This document shows, in pieces, positions 9,607 through 15,215 of a stretch of DNA of 23,285 nucleotides. The position numbers and the translations under genes were made by a program. Origin of the DNA: a virus. The notes under the pieces are model-generated. The model did no database searches. It had not been told where the DNA came from and saw only the letters and a program-made list of their open reading frames with translations. The DNA lies in the IMG/VR virus record IMGVR_UViG_3300042988_000092, positions 1 to 23,285 of that record; one strand, 5' to 3'. Every line of letters starts with the position of its first letter. Position 1 is the stretch's first letter.

Positions 9607-10016
9607 TCTGAGTGTTTGCGGGAAAGCGCAGCCAAAACGGCATCTCCAAGAATTGCGCCAGACATTGACCCGTCGCTATTTGTCACATCGACTTTTTTGG
9701 GCGCGTTGAATCCGTGCATGGCATTTAGCTCTTTAACGGCTGAAACCTTCACTGCCCCATTGCCCTCTTTGTACGCTTCCAAAAGCGCCTGAACGCTCAT
9801 TTCTCGCGTCCAAAGGGCTTTTTGCGTCAGCTTCTCGCGCAGTTCGGCAACCCTAAGTGAAACCTCTGGCTTTGCCATGATCTTGCTGGCCGCATCATGG
9901 ATTGTCGGCTGCTTGGTTTCTGGCTTGACATTGAAGGCCGTGCGGTATGCATCAGACTGGGTCATCCCATCGGCAATGCACTGAGCGAACTTCTCCTGTT
10001 TCGGCGTCAAACTCAT
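9603..10016 (-). CDS. terS: Terminase small subunit
   Basis: This 137-aa protein recognises phage DNA and loads the large subunit. It begins MSLTPKQEKFAQCIADGMTQ and continues SDAYRTAFN, the typical helix-turn-helix opening of the Terminase_2 small-subunit family. ASKIMAKPEVSLRVAELRE and a helical central region containing VSVQALLEAYKEG-like sequence follow. The C-terminal part, with Asp/Ser- and Ala-rich segments, probably contacts the large subunit. AAGGAAAGAAT immediately precedes the ATG at 10016. It is the first gene of the packaging block, after a 184-bp gap, and overlaps terL by ATGA. Confidence 0.9.
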   Translation of the reverse strand: MSLTPKQEKFAQCIADGMTQSDAYRTAFNVKPETKQPTIHDAASKIMAKPEVSLRVAELREKLTQKALWTREMSVQALLEAYKEGNGAVKVSAVKELNAMHGFNAPKKVDVTNSDGSMSGAILGDAVLAALSRKHSE

Positions 10017-10192
10017 ATTCTTTCCTTGTTCTGGCCCGTTCCCAAATTAACACCTTACAACTTACGGCTTTCCGGTGATTGACCTCGCAGCGTCATGAGT
10101 TCTCTTGCGGGTAGCGCTGGTCTGGCATTTGGGCTTTTTGACAAGTGGGCATCCTTATCTGAAAGTTGGAAAGCCCCGCCAACTGCGCGAAT

Positions 10193-10222
10193 TTTATGCG
10201 TTAATCCTTTGGGTGTGGACAA
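10193..10222 (-). promoter_or_regulatory. Weak candidate promoter upstream of terminase genes
   Basis: On the minus strand TTGTCC (10222-10217) and CATAAA (10198-10193) are separated by 18 nt, each matching the sigma-70 consensus at 4 of 6 positions. They lie at the start of the 184-bp gap before the terminase genes. That gap also holds a small hairpin (AGTTGG at 10164-10169, CCAACT at 10179-10184) and a GGGCTTT/AAAGCCC inverted pair (10131-10137, 10170-10176). I see no other gene there. The promoter call is weak. Confidence 0.22.
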
Positions 10223-10440
10223 TTATCAGGCGGCACGATCACGCACCAGACTGATTCAAATTGGCCTCTTGAGCTTAAGTTGATTGTCCACCTATCAATG
10301 TAAGCATCAGGCATAGCCTGGAGGCTTTTGTAAACAACCATCTGACTTGCACCGATGTACTCGGAAATGCTGCGAGTCGTCATGCCATCATCAAACTTCC
10401 TCAAAAGAAGGCGAATTTCAGGATGGCGTGATTTGCTCAT
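10201..10440 (-). CDS. Small HTH-like phage protein, 79 aa
   Basis: Residues 1-45 (RLLLRKFDDGMTTRSISEYIGASQMVVYKSLQ) look like a helix-turn-helix: an acidic-polar first helix, TTRSISEYIGA as turn and SQMVVYKSLQAM as recognition helix. The C-terminal half contains SRGQFESVWCVIVPPDNCPHP, with two Cys and a Trp, a compact tail of unknown role. The start overlaps the previous gene by ATGA and the gene is last before the 184-bp gap preceding terminase. A transcriptional regulator of the adjacent late genes would fit, but I cannot show DNA binding from sequence. Confidence 0.72.
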   Translation of the reverse strand: MSKSRHPEIRLLLRKFDDGMTTRSISEYIGASQMVVYKSLQAMPDAYIDRWTINLSSRGQFESVWCVIVPPDNCPHPKD

Positions 10441-10685
10441 GGCTGTATTTTTGCAGAATTGGCCGTTTGTTTTAAATTTTCACGGACAGGCTCTGTTTTT
10501 TCCAGTTCCTCAATGGCGCGTTTGCAGTAAATCGCAGCGTCCAAAAGCTCCTCATATTGGTGTTGCAGCCATTCTTTGAGGTTTAGTGGGTTTTGCTCAA
10601 TGCTGACGCCGTATTTTTCCAGGCCAAGCCGCTGGCGCTTTGCGATGTCTTGGCAGACTCTGGCTTCTGTTCCTTGGGCTGTCAT
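10437..10685 (-). CDS. Conserved small phage protein, 82 aa
   Basis: The protein has the pattern VCQDIAKRQRLGLEKYGVSI, then LKEWLQHQYEELLDAAIYCKRAIEEL, then a polar tail. I associate it with a small helical protein common in phages of Proteobacteria. The EELLDAAIY helix with spaced acidic residues is reminiscent of MazG-like nucleotide pyrophosphohydrolases, but the full metal-binding set is not evident, so no activity is assigned. It overlaps its neighbours by ATGA at both ends. Confidence 0.75.
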   Translation of the reverse strand: MTAQGTEARVCQDIAKRQRLGLEKYGVSIEQNPLNLKEWLQHQYEELLDAAIYCKRAIEELEKTEPVRENLKQTANSAKIQP

Positions 10686-11158
10686 GTCGCGTATTCTCCA
10701 TGCAATGCCTTTCTAGCTGCCGATGCCGCAAAAGCCGCAGCCTCCACTGATGCAAATGATCCTATGTGTTTTTGCCTTCCGTTTACCTTTGCGTAAGCAA
10801 TCCACTTTTTGTCTCGCTTGTGAAAGCGAACGCCCTTGATGCCGCTGGTGCTATTTGCTGGCGCTTCCCGATTGCAGACATTTTGTGAAATAGTCGCAGG
10901 ACGTAGATTATCAATGCGATTGTTAGTCTTGTTCCTGTCAATATGGTCAATCATGTCCGGCACATATCCGTGTTGAAGCAAATATATCAGACGATGTGCC
11001 GTGTAGGTTTTTCCGTTCAATGTGACATTGACATAGCCGCGACCACCAACAGCGCCAGCAGTCTTGCCAATCACTGTTGTATTGCGGCATTTCTTCCAGA
11101 TCAATTGACCATCGCAATAGTCAAAGACTTCTTGCAGTTGTTCTTGCGTAAGATTCAT
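10682..11158 (-). CDS. HNH homing-type endonuclease with AP2 domain
   Basis: This 158-aa protein has an HNH nuclease core in the order H55 (AHRLIYLLQHGY), D71-H72 (MIDHID), N80 (KTNNRIDNLR) and a QNVCNR segment. An AP2-like DNA-binding domain follows at 106-155 (GIKGVRFHKRDKKWIAYAK, HIGSFASVEAAA). Such proteins are free-standing mobile endonucleases that cut intronless targets and spread their own gene. It overlaps both neighbours by ATGA, so it has settled into the operon without disturbing flanking frames. It is clearly paralogous to the minus-to-plus partner at 22465-22953, with the H55 and D71-H72 positions coinciding, but its base composition is closer to its neighbours, suggesting an older or better-ameliorated insertion. 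Confidence 0.92.
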   Translation of the reverse strand: MNLTQEQLQEVFDYCDGQLIWKKCRNTTVIGKTAGAVGGRGYVNVTLNGKTYTAHRLIYLLQHGYVPDMIDHIDRNKTNNRIDNLRPATISQNVCNREAPANSTSGIKGVRFHKRDKKWIAYAKVNGRQKHIGSFASVEAAAFAASAARKALHGEYAT

Positions 11159-11427
11159 TTGGTTTCTCCTCTTGCTCGAATTTTCCCCGCAAAAATGTTT
11201 AGCGTGTGACTTACTGCGGAAGGGAATCCCGCTTTTGTGGACTCAAGAGCAAGTTCGTTACACATCGCTGCGAACTTTGCGCGTTCAATGCTCCGCTCAT
11301 CAGCGCGGACAAGGGCTTCAAAGGCTTGCAAAGAAAATTCATCAATCTCTGCCTCCAGTACACCAGCAAACTGTGCAGGTGAAAACTTGATTCCAGCCTC
11401 ACGGGCCATGTCTATCGTGTCTCTCAT
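11155..11427 (-). CDS. Conserved helical phage protein, 90 aa
   Basis: The protein reads as mostly helical: MRDTIDMAREAGIKF, an acidic VLEAEIDEFSLQAFEALVRADERS segment, then KFAAMCNELALEST and a basic tail. The FEALVRADERS motif occurs in many small phage proteins whose function I do not know. No cofactor, metal site or membrane segment is seen. It overlaps the 50-aa gene upstream and the HNH-AP2 gene downstream by ATGA. Confidence 0.7.
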   Translation of the reverse strand: MRDTIDMAREAGIKFSPAQFAGVLEAEIDEFSLQAFEALVRADERSIERAKFAAMCNELALESTKAGFPSAVSHTLNIFAGKIRARGETK

Positions 11428-11576
11428 GCTGTCACCTGCGCCATTTCCCAGCCAAGCTGAAAGTAATTCCAGCGAACGGCAAGACTTTGGTTGACGTACT
11501 TACCCTTGGAAAGAGTGAAGTCTGTATGACCTTTGGCCCGCATGATGGCTTCAAATACTCGTTGTGATTGGCTCAT
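11424..11576 (-). CDS. Small conserved phage protein, 50 aa
   Basis: The ATG at 11576 lies 1 nt past the glutaredoxin stop codon, and the TGA overlaps the next gene's start (ATGA), so the gene exactly bridges two others. The product is MSQSQRVFEAIMRAKGHTDF followed by TLSKGKYVNQSLAVRWNYF and QLGWEMAQVTA. The FEAIMRAKGHTDF/YVNxSLxxRWxYFQLGWEM pattern is one I associate with a widespread small phage protein of unknown function. There is no membrane segment. Confidence rests on fit to the overlap chain plus the recognisable pattern. Confidence 0.8.
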   Translation of the reverse strand: MSQSQRVFEAIMRAKGHTDFTLSKGKYVNQSLAVRWNYFQLGWEMAQVTA

Positions 11577-11577
11577 T

Positions 11578-11811
11578 TCAGACTCCTAATTGTTTTAGTG
11601 CTGCTTGCAACCCGGCCAAGCCGCCGACACGCTGGCCGTCGATGACAATCTGGGGCATCTGCCGGGCTTGCGGGTATCGGGCGAACAAGTCTTGCAGCAC
11701 CACCGAGTCGTCAACGCTGCGCTCTTCCCACTCCAACCCCTTGGACTTCAACAGTTGCTTGGCTGCCACACAGTTGGGGCACGCGCTCTTGGTGTAAATG
11801 ATGATGTTCAT
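11578..11811 (-). CDS. Glutaredoxin-like protein
   Basis: This 77-aa protein has the thioredoxin-fold pattern of a small glutaredoxin/NrdH: IIIYTKSACPNCVAAKQLL with a CPNC redox active site (residues 11-14), a YPQARQMPQIVIDG segment with the cis-Pro (MPQI), and GGLAGLQAAL as last helix. It would reduce disulfides using glutathione or thioredoxin reductase in the cytoplasm. Phages often carry one to support ribonucleotide reductase, but no reductase gene lies in this window. It follows a 23-aa open frame by 1 nt and precedes the 50-aa gene by 1 nt. CPNC is unusual next to the commoner CPYC or CVQC. Confidence 0.9.
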   Translation of the reverse strand: MNIIIYTKSACPNCVAAKQLLKSKGLEWEERSVDDSVVLQDLFARYPQARQMPQIVIDGQRVGGLAGLQAALKQLGV

Positions 11812-11812
11812 T

Positions 11813-11884
11813 TCAGTCTTTTGTTAGGAAGTAGACGTATGCGATGAAAGCAATGGTTAAGCAAATTGTTTGTATGTCGCTCAC
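11813..11884 (-). CDS. Possible 23-aa single-pass membrane peptide, GTG start
   Basis: A GTG at 11884 overlaps the stop codon of the winged-helix-like gene (GTGA) and the frame ends in TGA one base before the glutaredoxin ATG. The peptide would be MSDIQTICLTIAFIAYVYFLTKD, given here in two parts: a polar start MSDIQTI, then a hydrophobic stretch CLTIAFIAYVYFL and a charged end TKD. The perfect fit into the gap and the membrane-like core support a real gene. Its small size and the lack of a clear ribosome binding site argue against certainty. Confidence 0.45.
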   Translation of the reverse strand: MSDIQTICLTIAFIAYVYFLTKD

Positions 11885-12207
11885 GCTCCAATCCCCCGTG
11901 ACTTGATTTGCATGGCATCCATCGCGCCAGGGCGAACCGGCACAAATTCCTTGAATACCAGCGGCTCGTAAATGAATTGCTTTTGGACTGTGATCTTGCC
12001 AATCCTTGCCAAGCCTTCATTTGTCAGGCGGTATTTGCGAAGTTCGCGGGCTTTTTTTGGCAGGCCGACGATCATGCTTTGCTGCTGCATATAGTTCACG
12101 ATTCGATGCAATCCGGCCATTCCAAGCAATCGCTCCAAAGCCAAATAGTCTTGCGGGCCGTTCAGGTGAAGTGCGTTCAAAATTGCTGCGTGTTTTACGT
12201 TTGTCAT
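11881..12207 (-). CDS. Winged-helix-like phage protein, 108 aa
   Basis: The N-terminal 70 residues resemble a winged helix: KHAAILNALHLNGPQ, YLALERLLGMAGLHRIVNYM, then a strand-rich RELRKYRLTNEGLARIG wing. The C-terminal tail ends FVPVRPGAMDAMQIKSRGI, a motif I associate with small phage DNA-binding proteins of unknown role. The protein probably binds DNA or acts as a transcription factor, but this is inferred from fold-like pattern only. It overlaps the 51-aa zinc-ribbon-like gene at its start (ATGA) and the putative 23-aa peptide at its end (GTGA). Confidence 0.75.
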   Translation of the reverse strand: MTNVKHAAILNALHLNGPQDYLALERLLGMAGLHRIVNYMQQQSMIVGLPKKARELRKYRLTNEGLARIGKITVQKQFIYEPLVFKEFVPVRPGAMDAMQIKSRGIGA

Positions 12208-12359
12208 TGGTTGTTCCCGTTATGGCCGCAATCGGCGCATGGTTGTTCTGTGTCTTCGCCGTGGCGGTGTTTGCACCAGCAGCACGGGGCGCTGAATGTC
12301 GATCCTTCTGGCTCGAAATGATCGTTTTTGACGATTGGAATCCAGTCTGGTTGATTCAT
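12204..12359 (-). CDS. Small Cys-rich zinc-ribbon-like protein, 51 aa
   Basis: The ATG at 12359 and the TGA at 12204-12206 overlap the two neighbouring genes as ATGA at each end, so the frame exactly fills the gap. The 51-aa product contains CCWCKHRHG (four metal-type ligands, two Cys and two His besides the paired Cys) and CADCGH later, spaced as in a zinc ribbon or treble-clef-like fold. The rest is polar with an N-terminal NQPDWIPIVKNDHFEPEG. Zinc binding and a nucleic-acid role are inferred from the ligands; no named family is recognised. Confidence 0.78.
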   Translation of the reverse strand: MNQPDWIPIVKNDHFEPEGSTFSAPCCWCKHRHGEDTEQPCADCGHNGNNQ

Positions 12360-12622
12360 TTGTCATCTCCAGTGGCTTTGGCGATGGCGGCGCGGGCTTT
12401 GCGTTGCTGCGGCCCATCAAAAGGAACCGCCATTTCCACCAACGCAACCATTTCCTGTAACGCCTCCAGCAATTCAGGCGCTGCGGCGATTAGGCTGGCG
12501 TCTCGCTCGGAACAGACTGCCACCATGTCGATCTGTCCTTGCGCTCCAATGCACCAGTCATCAGCCATGATGGCGTTTGGATCTCGCTGGGCTTCCCACG
12601 GCCCCGGTGTGTGCTTGCTCAT
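12356..12622 (-). CDS. TPGPW-type small phage protein, 88 aa
   Basis: The protein opens MSKHTPGPWEAQRDPN and has a middle strand block (WCIGAQGQIDMVAVC), then ASLIAAAPELLEALQEMVALVE, a pattern I associate with a very common phage family of unknown function. It is related to the next gene upstream (12619-12888), with the same order of TPG-W opening, strand block and DA-LIAA helix, so the pair looks like a tandem duplication. It overlaps both neighbours by ATGA. Confidence 0.82.
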   Translation of the reverse strand: MSKHTPGPWEAQRDPNAIMADDWCIGAQGQIDMVAVCSERDASLIAAAPELLEALQEMVALVEMAVPFDGPQQRKARAAIAKATGDDK

Positions 12623-12888
12623 GCTGCACCCCGCACTTCGTCAATGATTGCGCAAATGGCCGCTACTTTGTCGCTTTTGATGCCGTACAAATGCTCAGCC
12701 AATGGCAACAAATCTTGCACGGCTTGGTAGAGGTCTTTAGATGCTGCGATCAGGCGGGCATCGGCTTCGTTTGTCTCTGGAAAGTGCCCACGAGCCGATG
12801 CAACCGGCAAACAACCACCTTCTTGGCAAATGTCAATCCATCCAGCGCCTGATGCCTTGCCAACTGTCCATTTTCCTGGTGTGAACAT
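12619..12888 (-). CDS. TPGKW-type small phage protein, 89 aa
   Basis: The protein opens MFTPGKWTVGKASGAGW, continues with ICQEGGCLPVASARG and NEADARLIAASKDLYQAVQDLLPLAEHLYG, and matches the arrangement of its neighbour at 12356-12622. A GTG at 12900 is in frame and overlaps the previous stop codon, but GAGG lies 6 nt before the ATG at 12888, so I chose 12888. Function is unknown for the family as far as I know. The gene follows the 44-aa membrane protein and overlaps the next gene by ATGA. Confidence 0.8.
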   Translation of the reverse strand: MFTPGKWTVGKASGAGWIDICQEGGCLPVASARGHFPETNEADARLIAASKDLYQAVQDLLPLAEHLYGIKSDKVAAICAIIDEVRGAA

Positions 12889-12896
12889 GACTGGCC

Positions 12897-13031
12897 TCAC
12901 TTTGAAAGGTGAACAAACAGCAGCGCGGCCAATCCGACGCCTATTGCTACTGCCAGCAAAACTCCCATTGCGGACTCTGCGCGGCTGTTGATTTTTTGAG
13001 CCTGACGCTCATAGTGCCATTGATGTTTCAT
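12897..13031 (-). CDS. Small single-pass membrane protein, 44 aa
   Basis: The frame runs from ATG at 13031 to TGA at 12897-12899 (9 nt before the TPGKW gene's ATG). The product starts MKHQWHYERQAQKINSRAES, a charged N-terminus, followed by a hydrophobic span AMGVLLAVAIGVGLAALLFV and a short HLSK end. One membrane segment with a charged N-terminus is clear. Upstream is a 78-nt gap with a possible promoter. Holins and other small phage membrane proteins can look like this, but nothing marks it as a lysis gene and no endolysin is nearby. Confidence 0.72.
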   Translation of the reverse strand: MKHQWHYERQAQKINSRAESAMGVLLAVAIGVGLAALLFVHLSK

Positions 13032-13077
13032 GTCTGACTTTCGGTTGTGGCCGCAAGATGTTTGCCGCCTGTTTTGA

Positions 13078-13107
13078 ATTCTAATCTAATATTTTGCTCT
13101 TGTGCAA
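13078..13107 (-). promoter_or_regulatory. Candidate minus-strand promoter, with nearby hairpin
   Basis: On the minus strand TTGCAC (13107-13102) and TAGAAT (13083-13078, 5 of 6 matches to TATAAT) are 18 nt apart, in the 78-nt gap before the 44-aa membrane gene. The region is AT-rich and includes an ATTTTGC/GCAAAAT dyad just upstream. This would allow separate control of the small-gene cluster. The -35 match is poor. Confidence 0.3.
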
Positions 13108-13109
13108 AA

Positions 13110-13286
13110 TTATTTTTTCATGTCCTGCATGGCCTTCGCCAAGTCAGAATCAATCCCAGCGAACAAGCCAGAGTCGCACGCTGCAAGCTCCTTTGCGTAG
13201 TGCCATGCCCACGCCTTCCATGCTGGCTGTTTTGCAAGATCAATCAGCCTCTCAAGTTGCTTGCGGTAGATAAGTTCGCAGTCCAT
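13110..13286 (-). CDS. Small conserved phage protein, 58 aa
   Basis: The product begins MDCELIYRKQLERLIDLAKQ, has a Trp-rich core PAWKAWAWHYAKELAACDSG and ends LFAGIDSDLAKAMQDMKK. The WKAWAW-x-x-AKEL / GLFAGI pattern is one I associate with a widespread small phage protein of unknown function. Two ATGs are possible, 13289 and 13286. GGAGG is 1 nt from the first and 4 nt from the second, so the second is more likely. The first overlaps the previous stop codon as ATGA. Downstream comes the 78-nt gap. Confidence 0.82.
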   Translation of the reverse strand: MDCELIYRKQLERLIDLAKQPAWKAWAWHYAKELAACDSGLFAGIDSDLAKAMQDMKK

Positions 13287-13561
13287 CATTCCTCCGCATT
13301 TGCAATGGCCGCATTGATGCGATCAACGATGCCAAGCGGAACATCGTACTCGCTCCAATATGCGGCGCTTTCTTGAAGTTCTTTCAGCACGGCCAGCAAT
13401 TCATCGCGCTCGGCCTTGATGGCGTTGAAGTGGTCAACGCAGTCAATGTTGGCGGCGTGCAGGCGGCGTAGCTCAGCGGCTGCGGCTTTGTCCCATCGCG
13501 TTGACAAGCTCATGATTTCCAATTGATCGGCCAGTCGCAGGGCTTCTGGTTTATCGCTCAT
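13286..13561 (-). CDS. Coiled-coil phage protein, 91 aa
   Basis: The protein starts MSDKPEALRLADQLEIMS, then AAAAELRRLHAANID and FNAIKAERDELLAVLKELQES, a long heptad-like helical region, and ends with a shorter helix of IVDRINAAIANAEE. This layout is common among small phage proteins of unknown role. An in-frame ATG at 13573 exists, but GGAGGAAGGC sits just before the ATG at 13561, making it the better start. That ATG overlaps the previous gene's stop codon (ATGA). Confidence 0.82.
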   Translation of the reverse strand: MSDKPEALRLADQLEIMSLSTRWDKAAAAELRRLHAANIDCVDHFNAIKAERDELLAVLKELQESAAYWSEYDVPLGIVDRINAAIANAEE

Positions 13562-13878
13562 GCCTTCCTCCAAACGTTCTTAGGTGAGCAATGGCAAGTT
13601 GCAGATTCTTGCCGCTTGTAGCCAATGCTGCGGATCACGTTGGCCTTGCTCGCGGCCATGAACACTCCACCCCATGCGCGGGCGTCTGGCGGCTTTGGCA
13701 TACCGCATGACTCAGCCCAGACCCTTACTTGCTCGGCCATGAACGCCTTGCCTGGGTTTTGCTTCATAAACAAAAGCATCATCACGCTGGCTTTGTCAAA
13801 CCAGTCGCCGTGGATTCGCTGCGCGTGATTGACGGCGCGGGTGATGCCGGTGTCTCGGCGTTTTTCAGCTTGTTTCAT
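13558..13878 (-). CDS. Conserved phage protein beside helicase, 106 aa
   Basis: The start at 13878 is preceded by GGAGACAATA; a longer in-frame extension to 14145 would overlap the helicase gene entirely and is not used. The product is MKQAEKRRDTGITRAVNHAQ, then WFDKASVMMLLFMKQN, KAFMAEQVRVWAESCGMPKPPDARAWGG and a tail with SIGYKRQESATCHCSPK. The MPKPPDARAWGG motif is one I associate with a family found next to phage replication genes; its activity is unknown to me. Two Cys near the end (CHC) could bind metal. It lies 10 nt after the helicase stop. Confidence 0.82.
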   Translation of the reverse strand: MKQAEKRRDTGITRAVNHAQRIHGDWFDKASVMMLLFMKQNPGKAFMAEQVRVWAESCGMPKPPDARAWGGVFMAASKANVIRSIGYKRQESATCHCSPKNVWRKA

Positions 13879-13888
13879 TATTGTCTCC

Positions 13889-14869
13889 TCATGTCTTGTA
13901 ATGCGGATAGTTTGGGAAAAATAGCGGGTAAGCGTCACTTGATTCGCGGTATTGCTGGCTGTCCATGTCAAACCACAAATTGATCTGCGGCTCGCCATCG
14001 CTTGAGCCTTCGTAGTTGCGCTGCTTCCTGACAAAAAGCACCTGGTCAGGCTCTTGGCCTTTTTCACCACCTTTGCCAGACCGGATGGCGATCTCCTTCG
14101 ATTTGTTCCTGAAGACCAGAATGATGTTGTCCACCTGGTCGGCAATCGCTCCAGACCCTTTTAAGTCGTTCTTGTCTGGCAATTCCGTTTCCTTGCTTGG
14201 CTTTTTCAGGTGATGCACGATGTGGACGTGAATCTGGTTATCGCGGGCAATGCTGGTCATTTCATCGACAAAAGCCTTCTGCCCGTTGTAGTCATCCTCA
14301 CCGCTGACCACCTTTGCCAAGTTGTCAACAAAGACGTGCTGAAGGCCAAGCTCGACGGCGCAATATCTGACCATGCCAATGACCAACTCCCTGTCTGCCG
14401 TTCCTTGCTGGTCGTAAATCCACAGCCGCCGGTCAACCCATCCGCCAAACTCGTCATAAAGCTCGTCAATCGCTCGAATGCCATCCCTGCCTTGGAACTC
14501 TGGAGAAAATGGATTCATGCCCGCATACATTCGCGCCATGCGCTGAATTGTCATGTGCGGCTTCATCTCAAAACTGGCAATGCACAATTTTTGCTCTTGG
14601 CCGATCAGTGAAAGCGCCACCATGCTGGTGACAAGGCTCTTGCCGTGGCCGTTCTGACCAGCCCAGACAGTAACCTCACCTGGCCGGAAATCAAAATTGT
14701 CTCGGGTCTTCGGCCATGGCAAAAAAACCTTCTTCTCGTTTTGTTTGATGCGCAGTCGGTCTTTGAGCGTTTGCGTGTAGTCGGCGGCGTTCTTCACGTT
14801 CGCCTTTGCATCCGACTCTTTCAGGTACTGCCTGAAATCAATCGAATCTGACGTGATGATTGTTGTCAA
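13889..14869 (-). CDS. DnaB-like replicative helicase, TTG start
   Basis: This 326-aa protein has only the RecA-like helicase domain of DnaB/gp4-type helicases. It shows Walker A GQNGHGKS (71-78), Walker B VFVDNLAK (179-186), HHLKKP (219-224), the loop GSGAIADQVDN and a likely arginine-finger segment RKQRNYEG (281-288). It should form a hexamer that unwinds DNA at the fork. No primase domain and almost no N-terminal collar (about 50 residues before the core) are present. No ATG precedes the core; TTG at 14869 has GGAGG 5 nt upstream and gives a natural N-terminus (MTTIITSDS). An alternative start at 15040 would read through another gene. The start overlaps the 125-aa gene by 32 nt. Confidence 0.9.
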   Translation of the reverse strand: MTTIITSDSIDFRQYLKESDAKANVKNAADYTQTLKDRLRIKQNEKKVFLPWPKTRDNFDFRPGEVTVWAGQNGHGKSLVTSMVALSLIGQEQKLCIASFEMKPHMTIQRMARMYAGMNPFSPEFQGRDGIRAIDELYDEFGGWVDRRLWIYDQQGTADRELVIGMVRYCAVELGLQHVFVDNLAKVVSGEDDYNGQKAFVDEMTSIARDNQIHVHIVHHLKKPSKETELPDKNDLKGSGAIADQVDNIILVFRNKSKEIAIRSGKGGEKGQEPDQVLFVRKQRNYEGSSDGEPQINLWFDMDSQQYRESSDAYPLFFPNYPHYKT

Positions 14870-15215
14870 TCTGGCCTCCAAAATCTTTAAAAAACAACTG
14901 GCTTTTTGATGCCGTCTTTGAGTACGGGTCTTGCGTTGGCGCTGGGTAGCTGCTTGCGGCCACGATAGACGCGCCCATGGCGATACACTTTTCCAGCAGC
15001 TGATCGGCTCTCGCTTCGCTGTTGCTTTCAATGAAAACAACCATGCCGATCACAAAGCGTAAATCCAAGTCAACTACCGCATCGCCGTGAACGCATACCC
15101 TTGGCAAGTCGCCGTATTTTGTCCAGTCGGTGTCGAACGGATAATCGTAGATTGCCACACTTGCTGGCTTCTTGCTTGCCATCCTCATTTTTATGAGGTC
15201 AATGTGTCCCTTCAT
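14838..15215 (-). CDS. Unknown protein between replication genes, 125 aa
   Basis: The frame can be opened from 15296, but the ATG at 15215 overlaps the stop codon of the DUF1376 gene (ATGA) and is preceded by AGGTGGA, so 15215 is preferred. The product is MKGHIDLIKMRMASKKPASV, then a WTKYGDLPRVCVHG segment, DLDLRFVIGMVVFIESN, a helical ARADQLLEKCIAMGAS and a polar tail. There is no clear motif that I recognise. Its place between the DUF1376 protein and the helicase suggests a role in replication, perhaps as a helicase or initiator partner, but that is context only. Confidence 0.75.
   Translation of the reverse strand: MKGHIDLIKMRMASKKPASVAIYDYPFDTDWTKYGDLPRVCVHGDAVVDLDLRFVIGMVVFIESNSEARADQLLEKCIAMGASIVAASSYPAPTQDPYSKTASKSQLFFKDFGGQIDNNHHVRFD

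Noticed and set aside
11808-12020. Minus-strand 70-codon frame near the glutaredoxin
   Set aside because: It overlaps the winged-helix-like gene in another frame, and the 23-aa GTG frame fits the gap better.
12897-13031. Naming the 44-aa membrane protein a holin
   Set aside because: One membrane segment alone is not enough, and no endolysin or spanin genes are nearby.
14870-15040. 57-codon N-terminal extension of the helicase
   Set aside because: This stretch is an out-of-frame reading of the 125-aa gene and has Ser/Arg/Gln shadow composition.
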